This document shows, in pieces, positions 19,372 through 19,374 of a stretch of DNA of 19,374 nucleotides. The stretch lies in NCBI GenBank assembly GCA_002221725.1, contig NJFT01000387.1, positions 1 through 19,374 of the forward strand. Reading direction: 5' to 3'. The translations under genes were made by a program, and so were the position numbers. Below the pieces are notes generated by a model that was given only the letters and a program-made list of their open reading frames with translations, ran no database searches and was not told the DNA's origin. The stretch comes from Scedosporium boydii (lineage: Eukaryota > Ascomycota > Sordariomycetes > Microascales > Microascaceae). The number at the start of each line of letters is the position of its first letter. The stretch's first letter is position 1.

Positions 19372-19374
<3 letters not shown>

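Noticed and set aside
1..19374. tRNA, rRNA, CRISPR array or telomeric repeat
   Set aside because: None was seen on either strand by eye. The C16 and T29 runs are simple homopolymers, not telomere units.

Overview
This window looks like accessory chromosomal DNA of a filamentous ascomycete (Pezizomycotina). The evidence is short GT-AG introns (about 57-128 nt, some with a CTAAT-type branch site), a transposase decayed in the style of repeat-induced point mutation (RIP), and typical fungal families: a covalent-flavin FAD amine oxidase, an FMO, an AAA ATPase with a long N-terminal region, a type B carboxylesterase and an allantoate-permease-type MFS transporter. Gene models were built by hand from codon phase and splice signals. 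There is no transcript or database support.

Layout. 1-1802: a Fot1/pogo-like DNA transposon on the minus strand. Its transposase frame keeps its full length but carries many stop codons. It sits inside a flavin monooxygenase gene whose first three exons survive at 1803-2476 (minus). 3432-5069 (+): an apparently intact four-exon FAD-dependent amine/fructosyl-amino-acid oxidase, divergent from the FMO. 5605-5943 (+): relic of a maltose/galactoside O-acetyltransferase. 6539-8437 (-): a five-exon gene with an NLR-type alpha/beta-hydrolase domain, a hydrophobic hairpin, a coiled coil and a C-terminal CaaX box (CIIL), broken by one in-frame TAG at codon 96. 9065-11661 (-): an intact two-exon gene for an 835-residue membrane protein I cannot assign. 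12259-14601 (+): an intact four-exon AAA ATPase of 708 residues, divergent from the previous gene. 15165-15515 (-): relic of a short-chain dehydrogenase. 15795-17625 (-): a type B carboxylesterase broken only by a 5-bp tandem duplication. 17968-19068 (+): an MFS transporter that lacks its N-terminal helices. The window ends in a 29-T run.

Function. Three genes look intact: the FAD oxidase, the 835-residue membrane protein and the AAA ATPase. The rest are lesions of different ages: old relics with many stops or frameshifts (acetyltransferase, SDR, transposase), single-lesion genes that look recently lost (alpha/beta hydrolase, carboxylesterase), one 5'-truncated transporter and one gene split by a transposon. 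The FMO, FAD oxidase, SDR, acetyltransferase, esterase and transporter are the kinds of enzyme found in catabolic or secondary-metabolite clusters, but a former cluster is inference only. The most unusual part is 6.5-14.6 kb: an NLR-type hydrolase without an NTPase domain but with membrane-anchor signals, beside an orphan membrane protein and a divergent AAA ATPase.
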